In this document: positions 1 to 12,411 of the stretch, one piece after another
Layout of the letters: every line of letters starts with the position of its first letter
Position numbering within the stretch: position 1 is the first letter of the stretch
Source of the DNA: Rotaria socialis
Taxonomy: Eukaryota; Rotifera; Eurotatoria; Philodinida; Philodinidae
Assembly (NCBI GenBank): GCA_905331475.1
Contig: CAJNYU010002006.1
Span: 62,001 to 126,000 of the forward strand
DNA: 64,000 nucleotides
Direction of reading: 5' to 3'
Made by a program: the position numbers and the translations under genes
Notes under the pieces: model-generated
What the model saw: only the letters and a program-made list of their open reading frames with translations
Databases searched by the model: none
Told to the model about the DNA's origin: nothing

Positions 1-1806
1 CAGACTCATTCTTCATCTCTTAATAAAATTGTTTGAATTATTCAATAACAATGTTCGCCGTCTGGAGGGATATTTCAGATCGAACATGAATATTCGTTAG
101 CAATCTTAAAATGTTGTATATTGATGTTTTCTACAGGTCAGCTTGACGATCATATTTTTCCATATTTTATTAACGAGAGAAATTCGATAGTTTACAACGT
201 TCTTAAAACAAAATATGTTTTATTTAAGGTGTTAGTATCATAAGCGATCGTATTTCTAAATAAACCATTTAGAAAAATGGAATCGTCAGCCATCACATTC
301 AAAGTGCGTTTAAATTCGTTTTCATCTTCCTAGAATGTTAGTGGTTCGTTAATCTGAATGCTAATCAATTTCTGTGAGCTTCAACGATCTTGACAATTCA
401 CCTGTATCATAGTTATCAAATAATAGTCATGTTAGATAGAGATACAGATGAATTTCTGACGGAAAAATCTTTTCATTACAGCTAAAGAGACAACATTGAT
501 TCATCGATTAATCCAACTTTAAATAGAAATGTTTGACAAAAACAAAACTATCGAAAAACGCTTCATACGTTATACTAAAAAGTTAACATTACTGTGCAAA
601 TAAGAGGGTAAATATTTTTTAACGTGAACAAAAACATGGAAGTAAAATCATTATTTCATATAAATCATGGAATTTGAAGTGTTTTTATCAGTGTCACATA
701 AAAGCGTCCGAGTCATTTACAGTTCGAAATAATTGTGCTATTCCGTCGACTGTCTTCTATTAAATTGTTTGTTGAAACTATTATTCATTCAAAGTGTTTA
801 CAATTTTTGCGCTATTACTACGATTGTATGCTTTTGTACGTATAGATTTCTTTTTCTGCAATAATCATATAAAATTTTCAACGCAGCTTATCGATCGTTG
901 AACTGAATAAATTTCAAGTTTGCATGGAATCGGAATTAATTCTTTTTCATACAACTTAGATTCATCTTGGATCTTATTACTTTATCGTTCGAAGTTCTTT
1001 GAATTTAGAATATTTCATATTTACATTTTTATTCATCGTTTATCTCAGATAAGAGCACAACATTGACCGAAATACTTTTTATTATTTCTTTTGTGAATAG
1101 AATACTCTTTTAAAAACATTTCGTTTGTCAATGAATAAATTAATCATTTGATAAATTTATAATGTTGCTGTTGTTTTTATGAAGTGAATCGCTCGATGAT
1201 TATAATAATAGATTTTATATAACATGAGCTTTCTGACAATGAATATATTTTTGTTTTGAGCTGCGTGACACAAACATGGTTACTGTGTACACAAGTCACT
1301 TCCTTTTTCTACTGAAGTCATGACATTTTACGAACATAAAAATAAAATAAGTAAGATTTTATCATAGGTGTAATGATTCATAATTAGTAAAGAGTTACTA
1401 TCAAATTTTCTTTGTTTACAAAAGCCAGAGCTATAAATTCAACTTGACAACAGGAAATTGCATTCTGTTAGTATAGTATATAGTTATAGGTGTTAAGATT
1501 CAAGATACTAGTGACATCTGATTCGTATTTTAATTGATTTCATTTGTTAATAATAAATTATTTAAAATCATATTTATTTGTTTCATTAATTAAACAGTTC
1601 TTTTTATAACTCTTTGTGTATCTATAAACTAAAAGTTGATGAATCATCTAGTTAAGCGACTGACAATAAGTTGACTGTTTCTTTCGGTTGTTTTGCAATT
1701 GGGTACATGACCGGCGTGGTAGGAGAAACGACTACTTTTTTAACAAAAAATCATCAAAAATCTTTTCAACCATCCAACATGTTCTGTTTATTCTCAAAAT
1801 TTTAGC
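1..1806. other. Gene-free AT-rich flank
   Basis: I see no coding exon, repeat or RNA gene in this stretch. The last 100 bases are the 5' flank of the WASP gene and end in a pyrimidine-rich tract with an AG two bases before its ATG, which looks like a 3' splice site with no partner donor in view. Confidence 0.5.
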
Positions 1807-3877
1807 ATGAGTGCTATAGTATATCATAATAATTCTGCAAATAATCCTCCATCAACAATGTTATTCAATAATGGAACGACAGTCGGCAAGCAGCGTCCAT
1901 CACATAACCCACCTAAAAATCTTTCACAAAGTGAAATTCAATGTTTATATAATATTCTTGGAAAGAATTGTGTGGTACGATCAATCAATATTTTTTATGT
2001 ATAGATTCAAGGTTTCTTTTGATTTTTCTAGACTTTAGCGACGGCAGTTGCCCAAGTCCTACATGAATATGATGATATCTGGAGAAAACTCGCATGTGGT
2101 GTTTTGTGTTTCGTTAAAGATTATAATAAGAGAAACTATTGTTTTCGTTTATATGATCTGCAAGTAAACGATATGAATTTTATTTTAATATTTAAATATT
2201 CATTTATTATTTTAGTTACAGGAAGCAATCTTTGAAGAAATAGTACCTTCATCAATACGTCTTGAAAAGAAGCATGATCTATTTTATGTATTCGATGGAA
2301 TGGTTAGAATATTTGTCTTTTATTTTTTTAATTGATTTTAATAAGTTAGAATTTTAAAATTGGTTTCAATTTTATTGATCATGTTGAAACTGAAACGTTT
2401 TGTAATCATTTTCATAACAAACAAGAAAATCGACAAAGTAAAATCATAGATTTTTATTACTAAAATTATTATTTTTTCACAATAGACAAGAAAAAACTTC
2501 AACAATCAACAAACATGCAGTCAATGTCGATACCAGTGAACATGAATGAAGTGAAAATATTGCCAGTTGATATAAAAAAAGGAGTTAAATCAGTGTCAAG
2601 CTCTGATAAATCCTCTAAAAGTAAATGAAAAATTCTTGTTTTGAAATTTAAGAGGAAAAAAAACATTTTACTTCTATCTAATTCTAGAACAACCTACTAG
2701 TAAAACTGAAAAAAACAAGACTACTCGACTTCTTATATCTTCACCAATTCCTTCAAGGTGAATAGCACAATACAATTCATTTAAAATAGGTTCTAATGTT
2801 TATTTTTCTTTAGTTTTAATCATATTATTCATGTAGGATCTGATCAAGTACGTTTATTTTCTATAATGCATATGTTTATCTATCAGCTGTTAATAATATA
2901 GAGTTTTGTGACAGATGATGCACAAATAATATTATTCAAACAAGTCTTATCTAAGATGCCTTTATCACCAGAAGAGAAAATGTATGTTCAACATACTATT
3001 ACGAACACAAAAGATGGTTTGGATAAACTTTTTGAAAGTGAGCTTTTTTTCTGGCTTGTCAAAAAAAGATGTAACCTTTTTTTCTTGTAGCTTCAAAGCA
3101 CTACTGTGATAATGAACGTGATTATGTGTCAAACCGTCCTCCAAAGATTCCTCCACGCACTTATTTAGCATCAAAACAGAACAATAACAATAAGCATAGT
3201 CCACATCAAGATATATCTATGCCATCATTAATATATCAGAGAACAAGTACAACTTGTCCTCAAACTCTGAGCACGTCTGAAACATCCACTGTTTTCGAAC
3301 AATCAAAAGTACCCGTCATTCCGTTACGACCTTGCAACGATATATCAAACAAAACACTTTTGTCAATTGAAAACCCATCGCCACTACCTTCGTCGATGCC
3401 AGTAAATTTGAAAAGTCAGCAATCGCAGTCTATCATTCCTTCAGCTCCTCCACTTCCAGTTATTACAGTAGAACCAATGAGAAATGAATCCTTTATCTCC
3501 TCGTTGAATTCTCAACGTGATGCTTTGCTTCAAGAAATACAAGAAAATGGTCATAAACGTAAACTAAACGTATGTACTGTTACTATCTATCTATCTATCG
3601 ATTACAATGGGATTGCTTTTTTTCCAAATTTCAGCAACGATCAGATGTGTTGACAGCATTACCTGTGAACAAATCAGCCATAGAAGTAGAACGTACTCTC
3701 GAAATGAATATATTCGATATGATTTGTAAACGACGAGCGATGATTAGTAAAGGCTTTTTTTTATCGTTTAAATATGTAAAACATTTTTGTTTCTTTCTAG
3801 TGGGGTGTGATAATAATAATAACAACAACGATGAAAATGACGACGCGAACGGCTCAGATGATGACGACGAATGGTGA
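1807..3877 (+). CDS. WAS: Wiskott-Aldrich syndrome protein (WASP/N-WASP) homologue, 10 exons, 474 aa
   Basis: Actin nucleation-promoting factor: binds Cdc42/Rac through a CRIB motif and activates Arp2/3 through a C-terminal VCA region. Exons: 1807-1974, 2032-2163, 2216-2302, 2491-2620, 2688-2757, 2814-2847, 2902-3037, 3091-3569, 3635-3746, 3801-3877. The WH1/EVH1 domain spans about residues 45-130, with the family signature GVLCFVKD followed by a conserved RLYDL strand. The CRIB is at about 189-204 (ISSPIPSSFNHIIHVG). A Pro/Ser-rich linker (SH3-ligand style PPKIPPR) precedes one WH2 motif (RDALLQEIQ, about residue 395), a central helix (IFDMICKRRAMI) and an Asn/Asp tail ending DDDDEW, the classic acidic Arp2/3-binding end with its terminal Trp. 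The total coding length is in frame. The exon 3/4 join in late WH1 is the least certain. Only one WH2 is visible, as in WASP rather than N-WASP. Confidence 0.93.
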
Positions 3878-5390
3878 TTAGTCTAAATCCTATCTGTATA
3901 GAATTATATGTTGGTCATTTTTATATTATATAAATAAGATTTATAACCATCTGCTTTGACATTTTTTATGATGTGGATTCATTACGAAAACGCTAGCCAA
4001 TAATAGGTTAGTATTCACGATAATCTCTTATATGAATGTATTTGTATAAACATATTTTCATGCTTGATTGTGATTCTTCTTTTATTTTCATACAAAATTG
4101 ATCACTTATTTTTTTAACTATATTATGCAAAGTTCCCGAAAATGTCATCTTCTTTGTTTTCATGTGAATGAAAAAAATAAATCAGAGTAAACTTCTATCA
4201 TCTTGTTTACGTTTATAATTATATCGAACAATCTATAATTCGATGTCTTAACTGAGACGAAATAGGTTGAAAATATCGCTGAAGCGAGACAAATGTGCTG
4301 TCAACGCATAGGCAGATATATTCAGTACGGTTGAATGCATAGATTCAAACCTTTTTCTTACCATAGGGAGCGAGTATTTCTCAACATGTTTTCTCTTTTG
4401 ATTACAGTATGTTGACATTATTATTTCAAATTTGTTTTTTACTGTACCTCGTAGAACAGAATATAAGCTATTTATATCAAGTAATAGAAAATTTTTCAAA
4501 ATATACGTAAGATTTTAATGATTTGTAACAATTTCTCGATATGACTTTGCGAGCTTGAATATGTAGTGGCATCTTTTAATCGAAAACAAATGAGAGACAG
4601 TCATTCGGTCGCTATGAATTATAATCCTATATTGACATCTAAAGCAATTATTGCAATTTTATGACGTCGTTAAATAAAGCATGCATGACATCCAAAGGTA
4701 TGAGAAAAAATTTCAGCATAATAGTTTTGATTACGTTTGAATAATGAATCGTGAAATCTTTTCAATATCGAGCGTATGCTTATCGTTACATAGCTTCTCT
4801 TAGTCACAACTATGATACAGGGATTTTTCTTCTTTTGTTCAAAGTATTTACTCAAGTGTTTATTAATAATATTCATGTTTAACTATCGTAAAAAAAAGAG
4901 ATAGAAGTTTCTTTTTTAGAAAGAATCATCGATGTAAATAACTCCGCTGAATCACAAGGGGTGTGTCCGATGAGGAGAAGGCAAAACCAAAATTATAAGA
5001 CAAGAATACATCAGAGTTATCGTTTAGAACTGATTTTCTATATCAAACCTACTATAAAAGTTTGCATGGTTATAAAATCGAAATACTTCGGCAGTACTCA
5101 AATATTGAAATGCAATGAAGTATTTGGAGTTTATTGCCAAATAAACTTATATAAAGTGCACTTGAACTAACATTTTCCTAGCAAATGTTGATATTAGACT
5201 TGAAATAGCTAAACAATTTCTTGACGATCACCTGCAATTACACTCAACATGCCCATTTCTCAGGTTTTCTTCCTCTCTTTTTGCCACTCAAGTGCTAATC
5301 AAAAGTTTGATTCGAGTTAAAGTTTTCTCTTTGATATATACCATGGATAAAATTTTGTTTTCTAGAATTTGGAATTTTTGTAATCCTTTT
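3878..5390. other. Intergenic region between WASP and a convergent minus-strand gene
   Basis: The stretch holds the WASP 3' flank (an AATAAG-like signal near 3927) and the 3' flank of the next gene. Short open frames on both strands have no recognisable domain, poor composition and no splice context, so I treat them as chance. Confidence 0.5.
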
Positions 5391-6494
5391 TTAAAGTACA
5401 TGTAACAATCGCTTCATAGTATCACTAATATTCAATCCGTCAAGTTTTCTATCTAAACCATCGAAATCACATTTTTCTAATGCATGTTTTTCTGTGTGTA
5501 AATCACCATAAGCATCATGTAATTTTGATGAATAATATGCGATTCTTTCGGATAATGCCAATATACCAGCATACGTATCAAATTTTAATTCACATTCTTG
5601 ATTTCCTAAATCAATTAATTGGCAAAGTTGATTAAATTGTGAACGTGTAAAATTTTCTTTATGCACTACTATTATTGATGAATATAAATAGGATGATTCA
5701 AAAAGATAATATCTATTACGAAATCTATTAAATATATGTTTGAATTGATGTTGTCGACGTGATGATAAACGACAATATTTACTTAGATAATCAAGTGGTG
5801 TCATGTTTTCTAATAGTTTTAAGTCATATGGCAATTCAAAACGGCAAGCCTAAAACAGAAATTCTTAAATTAGTCTTTTAAATTTAATATAAGAATATTA
5901 ATAAACTTGTAAAGATAATGGCATTGGTCCGACAAGTGCTGCACTAGCGATATCTTTTATCTTATGTAATAAATCAACTGTTTCTTGATTTTCGATTGGT
6001 TTTTCATCTTTTTCATTTACTAGAGTTTCTACATTGATCGTTTTGTAACGTTCACCAGGAATTTTCATTAAATCAGGAGTGATAATATTATCATTTGTTT
6101 CCAAATCTGATGTGGAACTATCATTTAAAGTTGAATTTCGATCCAGTAGATTTTTATTATTTGACTCTTCTAAGCCTGATTGTAGCGTAGTTTCTGTTGT
6201 AACAATAATGATATCAGGAAGAATTCTTCTTTTAGTGTTATGAGCTTTTGATCGAGTAGAATTCTTCTTATTCGTTAATTCTTGTAATTTTGTTCTATCA
6301 TTGTTTGATTTACTTGATACATGGCGCGGCGGAACTGGTAGTTTTTTTACTTGTATATGGGAAGGAGTTCTTGGTAATTGTGTGCGCGCATGTGAATTTG
6401 GTGTAGATCTACTAAATTGTTGAGTCAAAATTCCATTACCTAATACAATATCGTTCGTATTTATACTGGATAGTCTATTAGACTTAAAATTCAT
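5391..6494 (-). CDS. Unknown protein, 2 exons, 348 aa, helical C-terminal domain
   Basis: I do not recognise the family. Exons on the minus strand are 6494-5907 and 5849-5391, joined across a 57-bp GT-AG intron with frame kept. The first 190 residues are low-complexity, Ser/Thr/Asn-rich and basic, with a PPRHVSSK stretch, and look disordered. The last 155 residues are well-ordered and helix-rich, starting LPYDLKLLENMTPLDYLSKY and including a leucine-spaced segment before the end KRLLHVL. An acidic patch (KCDFDGLDRKLDGL) could suggest an EF-hand remnant, but the loop spacing is not convincing. The gene is divergent from EIF2B1 with about 740 bp between starts. A conserved-looking compact domain plus a correct intron make it a real gene; the function is unknown. 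Confidence 0.72.
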
Positions 6495-7233
6495 GGTGAT
6501 GAAGTATTTGTTTTTTTTTGGATCAATTACAGGTTGTTTTGTATTACTTATTGCAGTAGATGATTTTTTGTTTCTTAAAAGAAAGATGTTTTTCAGTGAC
6601 TATAGAGATGTTGTCTTTAACATTTGATAAGGAAAGAAAAATTAACCGAAAACAGACTTATATTTATTTATCTTTGCACCACGGTAACCCACTTTTTTAA
6701 TTGATGAAGTCGTCAAAACTATTTAAAAATAAGACGAAAAAAGAACAAGCCGTAATTTTTACAGAAAAAGTTTAATGACTAAAAAAATTCAACAGAGCAA
6801 TCACGTCGATAAAAACCGTTACCGACTTTCAGTCTAATAGTTCGTAAATATTGTAATCGTCAAGTGTACAAATGACGGTTTTGATATAGAATAAATAATA
6901 AACCGTTCTTTTTTTTTATATAAATTCTATGATCTAACAGTAAATTGGTTATTACGTATTTGAATATAAACTATATATGATTCGAATATGAATTAATTGT
7001 AAAGTATTCAATCGATTTTTATTTAATATTTTATCAATAGTATTGTAGAAGTTTATTTAGATCATAATCTCTCTACAATATCTATATATATATATATATA
7101 GATATAGATATTTGTGTAGTTGCTGCTGAAAAAGATTTCATAATATTACGTTTTCATTGCATCATTTCAGTAATGCCTATTTTAGATGACAAACGAAACG
7201 ATACTTTCACATGTTACTGAAAACAAAAAAACA
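6495..7233. promoter_or_regulatory. Divergent intergenic region (unknown gene / EIF2B1)
   Basis: This head-to-head spacer must carry the promoters or 5' ends of both flanking genes. It contains an AT-alternating tract at about 7078-7112 that can fold on itself, and two AG splice-acceptor-like sites at 7168-7170 and 7183-7185, just upstream of the EIF2B1 start. No individual factor site can be named. Confidence 0.35.
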
Positions 7234-8226
7234 ATGGACGATGAGGCAATACTTCAATATTTTACTTCGATTCGGCAAAACGAACCTGAGTATTAATAAA
7301 AATTTCAAATTAATTTTTTCTATTCTGCTTATTGAATTTTGCCTTTTGTTTCTATTACGTACAGAACATCAGTAGCTATAATAGCTATAAGTACATTACT
7401 TGATGTTATCAAACGTTCATCAGCTGGTACATTAAGTGGATTATCAAGCGAACTTAAATCAGCTGTACAACTATTAACAACACAAATTGATTCGTCAATG
7501 CCAAGTGTTAAATCGGGCTGTGATCTATTTTTATGCTTTATAACATTAGCAAAATTAGATGCATATAGATTTGATGAATGTCGTCAAAAATTAATCGAAC
7601 GAGGTCAAGTATTTTTAAATCGAGCATTATTATCACGACAGCGTATTTCAGAATTAAGCAAAGAATTTCTTGTTGATGGAAGTGTTATTTTAACACATTC
7701 ATATTCACGTGTAGTTCTTGCTCTACTTAAATATGCATCAGAATTTACACGATTTAAAGTTTATGTTACACAATCGGAGCCGGATAAGAGTGGTTTAAAA
7801 ATGAGAGACGAATTAGAAGCTATTGGTATACCAGCAATATGTATATTAGATGCTAGTGTAGCATATATGATGGAACAAGTTACATTTGTTTTAATTGGTG
7901 CTGAAGCTGTTGTTGAAAGCGGAGGAATTATTAACAAAATTGGAACATTCAATTTAGCTCTTGCTGCACATGAAATGAATAAACCATTTTATGTCGCAGC
8001 TGAATCATTTAAGTTCGTTCGAATTTATCCATTGAATAATCGTGATTTACCGAATCATTTTAAATATAAATCATCAACAATAGCACGTTTAGGCGAAGAA
8101 AATCTTGGAAATGAGCATCCACTAGTTGATTACACACCACCAGTTTATATTACTTTACTGTTCACAGATATTGGCCTGTTAACACCATCGGCTGTTAGTG
8201 ATGAATTAATGAAACTTTATATTTAA
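7234..8226 (+). CDS. EIF2B1: Translation initiation factor eIF2B subunit alpha, 305 aa
   Basis: Regulatory subunit of the eIF2B guanine-nucleotide exchange factor, which recycles eIF2-GDP and senses phosphorylated eIF2-alpha in the integrated stress response; cytosolic. Exons 7234-7289 and 7365-8226 give 305 residues, the same length as the human protein. From the first residues (MDDEAILQYF) to the last (LTPSAVSDELMKLYI) it follows human EIF2B1 closely, including IERGQVFLNRALLSRQRI, the Rossmann-like core ILTHSYSRVVL, VVESGGIINKIGT, KPFYVAAESFKFVR and VDYTPP. An in-frame ATG 48 bases upstream (7186) directly follows an acceptor-like AG and would add 16 residues; I prefer 7234 because it matches the family start. 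Two AATAAA-like signals follow the stop near 8300. Confidence 0.97.
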
Positions 8227-8587
8227 TTGAAATGAAATGAAAGTAAAGTTAGTCATAAAATTATCTCATTTAAACGAGATTTCAGTTCTATTTTTTTATT
8301 GTAATAAACAACTGAAGTTCAACGTTAAACAATTTATTAATTGTTCAACGTTTCGAACTAATGAATTCATTTATGTTTGAAACGTAACACAAAACAACTA
8401 AACGTAGAAATGTTTTTCTGCCATTTACCGTAATCGAATCCGATTAATGTCTTTTCTTTTTGCTCTTCCATTGATCATGTTGTTTTAAACGACAGCAATG
8501 CCAAAAACGAAACAAATATTACTATATACAAATTTTCTTACGATCATATTTTTTAAAAATTTTGAAAGAAAAAAAAATTAAGGTATG
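8227..8587. other. Short convergent 3' spacer
   Basis: The spacer holds the 3' ends of EIF2B1 (plus) and the minus-strand gene beginning at 10679. A poly(A)-type AATAAA lies near 8303. Nothing else is visible. Confidence 0.5.
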
Positions 8588-10679
8588 TCAAAGTTCCGAT
8601 AAAATACTTTCTACTCGATCGTAAATCGAATTACCCCGATCGACAAGAGCATTTAAGCGTTCCAAAACAGTAATAATTGATTCTTGCGTTGTTGATAATA
8701 ATCTTTCTGATTGTCTATCATCTTTTTGTTGTTGTTCATCATCAATTAATAACATAGATGATTCGTCAATAATTAATCGAGCATTTTCTTGTTGTTGATT
8801 TACAACATGTGATAATGATCGGACAATATCATCTAATTTTGAATGACGATGACCATTTATGAGAAGATGATTTCTTGGTGCCATTGATCGGTGTTGTTCA
8901 TCATGAGTATACTCATCCTTGAATATGATAGCACGATCGAGCTTATTTAAAGCTAATAAAGAAAATGGCATGGAAGTCAAGATTTTCTTTTTATTCGTGA
9001 CTTAACTTACCTTTTTCCAAATGCGTACGTACAGATAGTAAATCAGATTTTCCGTTTGTTGTAGATGAACTGAATGATGAAGATAGTGGCGGTGGCGGTA
9101 CACGTCTATGGTTTGTTAATGGTAGCATTCGTTTTCGCTGATGAGTCAATGGAATTATAAGTGAAGGTCGCTTTTGTTGTTGTTGTGGTAATTCATCCTC
9201 ATTATTCATTAGGTGATTAATTCCACTGTGTTCGTCACTACCATTTGTTATCGTTGGACTTGAAGGTTGTTGTTGATCATTATCTGTACCTGTATGATTT
9301 TCGTCATCGTCATTATCTAAATCATCTTCATCATCCATATCATGTTCTACATGAAGTGAAGAGATTCGTTCAGGCACTTGAGTTATACCACGCGTTGATG
9401 ACCGAGTATATGATCCATGAATCCCATGCGTATGAGAATCTTTAACTTTTTTGGCCGCACTAGAAGTTAAGTATCATTTATTAAAATAGGAAATTTCTCT
9501 GTACTAGTGTAGGTCGGAAATATGTAGGATTTTATCTTTCATTACAATCATGCGTTCTAATTGAAATAAACTGTCAATGTGTCATCGTATTTCTTCTTTT
9601 CTCAAGATTCTTCGACAAAAAGAAAATGTTAAATAAAATTTTAATAGAAACAAAGAGAAAAACTACGTTTGTTTCACTATTCTTAACTTCAGCGTCTATT
9701 CAATTTAAATCTGAAAATAATACGGTGTGTAATCAGTATAGATGTTCGATTGCTTTCAAAATAAGGTGCGCGTAATTCAAAATTTCCACAAGTTTTATTT
9801 TTCGTTTAAACACATATCGTTGGATTNTTGTTCTTAAAAAACTTATTATAAAAATCTTAATTATTTAATATTTTTATACTCTGTTTTTAACTAACAATCT
9901 GATTATGGCCTAAAAAATCAGAAGAAAAGAAAGGAAAAAATTTCCTTTTCCGGCATTTCAAAAAGGCAAAATTTTGACATTTTTTACGTCTTCTCAGAAT
10001 TTTGTAGGTTACTTCACGAAAAAAATTTAAAAAAAAAAGCAAGGTCATATTCGTGATCAGCATCACACGGCAAATCCAACGATATGTGTTTAAACGAAAA
10101 ATAAAACTTGTGGAAATTTTGAATTACGCGCACCTTAAATAAGCATGATTCCACTCAGATGAGTGACAGCGTTGAACACTTAAAGGTTTTTTTACACCTT
10201 CGATGTTCAAGTACAAGTAACAACAATTTCCTTTCGATCATATGTCATTTCCGTTATGATAGAAGTTCTCAAAAAAGAAAACAGATCCTGTCGAGTGCTT
10301 TTTGACTAACATTCCTTCATAAATTATGTTTATTCGCAGATGAAAAATAAAAAATTTGATTCTTTACCGTTCTCGATGAAAATAATCCGAAATGCGTCGA
10401 TAAGCTTTGCGTTCATCGAGTAGTTTATAAATTTTTTTTATTGTTGATGGTACATTTGATTCTCGTTTAATATATTCACTATATTTTTTATAATCATTAC
10501 CTGAAGAAATGAAAAAAACACATTAAATTACGCGATTCTTTTCTTTCTCTACTGATGTTATATTCAAACAGATAATTTAACTAACCATAAATTTCTCGTA
10601 AACGAAATAATAATTCTTTTTCGTCATCTTGAATGCGTATGACTTTAGTAGATGTATTAGTATTTGTTAAAGCGGCCAT
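8588..10679 (-). CDS. Unknown 346-aa protein, basic helical N-terminus, acidic/Gln-rich middle, coiled-coil C-terminus
   Basis: Four minus-strand exons (10679-10586, 10500-10368, 9459-9011, 8952-8588) join in frame. I do not recognise the family. The N-terminal about 75 residues look like a compact charged helical domain (DDEKELLFRLREIYG, then ERKAYRRISDYFHRER). The middle is Asp/Asn-rich (MDDEDDLDNDDDENH) then Gln- and Pro-rich with RVPPPPLSSSF. The C-terminal 100 residues have heptad-like spacing (TVLERLNALV, YDRVESILSEL) and probably form a coiled coil. The third intron is unusually long because it contains a fold-back MITE (9764-10135). The start shares a 650-bp spacer with ETHE1. A longer minus-strand frame continues upstream of the ATG but is repeat-derived, so I start at the ATG that opens the conserved-looking part. 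Confidence 0.75.
9764..10135. mobile_element. Fold-back MITE, 63-bp perfect terminal inverted repeats, TA target duplication
   Basis: The left arm 9764-9826 and the right arm 10073-10135 are exact reverse complements (ends AGGTGCGCGTAATTC). Each is flanked by TA (9762-9763 and 10136-10137), the footprint of Tc1/mariner-superfamily transposition. The interior is about 245 bp, non-coding, and holds a single N at 9827 exactly where the left arm ends. It sits in an intron of the unknown minus-strand gene. The identical arms suggest recent insertion or gene conversion. Confidence 0.85.
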
Positions 10680-11329
10680 TCTGACTTCACGCGTTTGTCT
10701 ATATGTGTTACGCGAATAGAAGTCCGATTCAGTGTAGTTGATGACGAACGACAGACGATAGATGTGCGAGCGCCGTATGTGTGTGCGTGTGTGTGCTCGC
10801 TCGGTGGAAGAGGGGAAAGAAGAGAAATGAATGATGACGGACTGAATGAAACACGATGACGACGACGACGACGACGACGACGACAACCGACGAGTCGGCG
10901 CTGCAGCGACGGCTCGTTCGCTCGTTGTCGGTTGGTGCTGAGAGCTTGTATGTTTGTCTCTTTTTTTCTTCATCACTCGGTAGCGTTAGCGACGGTGACT
11001 GGTGCAAGTCGATCATGTTCGTTTGTTCTTTGCCTATTACTCGCTTTTGCTCGTACCCGGCGAGAAACGAGTGTGTCTACGTGATGTATGCGAGCGTACG
11101 TCTACGAATAGTAGTAAAAGTTGGTCTCTTTTGCATATTGATCGAGTTGCGGCAAGCGCATGCCTGTATGAGGTCAATAAATGCATTCGCAATAATAATA
11201 TGATAGAAAAAAAAGAATAACAAGGAAGAACAAGAAACTCCGTAGAAAAGATATGGTTGTATAAAATAATGCTTTTGAATGTTCATTAGCTATTTATGAA
11301 TAAACAAATATATGCATGGACCATTGCAG
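10680..11329. promoter_or_regulatory. Divergent GC-richer spacer, probable bidirectional promoter
   Basis: This 650-bp head-to-head spacer between the unknown minus gene and ETHE1 is clearly more GC- and CpG-rich than its surroundings and holds simple repeats (a GAC run and GTGT tracts). Overlapping frames on both strands here are repeat translations. The ETHE1 side ends in CCATTGCAG directly abutting the ATG, an acceptor-like junction. Confidence 0.45.
10858..10884 (+). repeat. (GAC)9 trinucleotide microsatellite
   Basis: There are nine uninterrupted GAC units in the divergent promoter spacer. Read in different frames the run gives poly-Asp, poly-Thr, poly-Ser or poly-Val, which explains the spurious long frames seen here on both strands. 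Confidence 0.9.
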
Positions 11330-12411
11330 ATGTTCATACGTTCATTACATCCATTTCTTAAAAAAACTAGTAATGTCTGTCTTTCAACACAACGTCGACG
11401 AGCATTATCAAACGGATCATTTGTTCGACAGGTACAGAAAATCGTCTATTGTAATGACTATTTAAAATAAAATTCCTATCTTTTTGTTTTTATCAGTTAT
11501 TTGAGCAAACAACATCAACTTATACTTATATAATAGCTGATGGGAAAAGTCGAGAAGCTTTCATTATTGATCCAGTTATTACAACAGTTGCACGTGATAT
11601 GCAACTTATTAAACAACTCGGTTTAACTTTACGATATGCAAGTTCGTTTATGAATCATGAATATTATTCGATTGCCTTTTTTTAAATTTCTTTCTCAGTT
11701 AACACACATGTTCATGCTGATCATATTACCGGTAGTGGTCGTCTTAAAACATTATTACCTGAATGTCGAAGTGTGATAAGCAAATGTAGTGGTGGAAAGG
11801 CAGATATTTATATTGAACATGGAGATGAAATTGAAATTGGTGAGAAGAATGACAAAAATCAACGTTTAGTACTTGAATGTCGATCAACACCAGGCCATAC
11901 AAATGGTAGGCTAAGTTTAAATTCATGTATGCGATGATGAAAATATAATTGTATCGGTATAGGCTGTATGACATTTGTTTGGCATAAAGGAGCAAGCGTA
12001 TTTACTGGTGATTGTCTTTTAATACGAGGTTGTGGAAGAACAGATTTTCAACAAGGAAGTGCTGATAAAATCTATACGTCTATTTATGAACACATATATA
12101 CGTTACCGGATCATTTCATTGTTTATCCTGGGCACGATTATACGGGTAATTGATTTAGATTAAAAACTCTATTAATTTCTTTTCTGCTTCATTAGGTCAA
12201 ACGAGTTCAACAGTTGCAGAAGAAAAACAATTTAATAGTCGTTTATTGAAATCAAGAGAAGACTTTGTTAAATTTATGAAAGAACTAAAACTTAGTTATC
12301 CATTGCAAATTGGTAATATAATTATAGAGAATTATGTTAATTGTAATTAATTGTTCTATTTTAGACAAAGCTCTTCCAGCTAATTTGGTATGCGGTTTAG
12401 TAGATCCATAA
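11330..12411 (+). CDS. ETHE1: Persulfide dioxygenase ETHE1, mitochondrial, 266 aa, 6 exons
   Basis: A metallo-beta-lactamase-fold Fe(II) dioxygenase that oxidises glutathione persulfide to sulfite in mitochondrial sulfide detoxification. Exons: 11330-11431, 11497-11641, 11699-11905, 11963-12145, 12196-12312, 12365-12411. The first about 30 residues are basic, Ser/Thr-rich and acid-free, as expected of a mitochondrial targeting peptide. The metal motif is [12 protein letters not shown] (H86, H88, D90, H91); further ligands lie in STPGHTNG (H149) and [19 protein letters not shown] (D168), and the late motif VYPGHDYTG is present. Order and length match human ETHE1 (254 aa). The variable Cys of the human motif (THCHADH) is Val here. 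The ATG directly follows an AG acceptor-like site. It is convergent with ADI1. Confidence 0.97.

Noticed and set aside
10581-11203. Several 95-131-codon frames on both strands across the divergent spacer
   Set aside because: They translate the (GAC)9 and CA/GT tracts (poly-Ser, poly-Val, poly-Thr, His-Thr runs). Only the part from the ATG at 10679 is supported.
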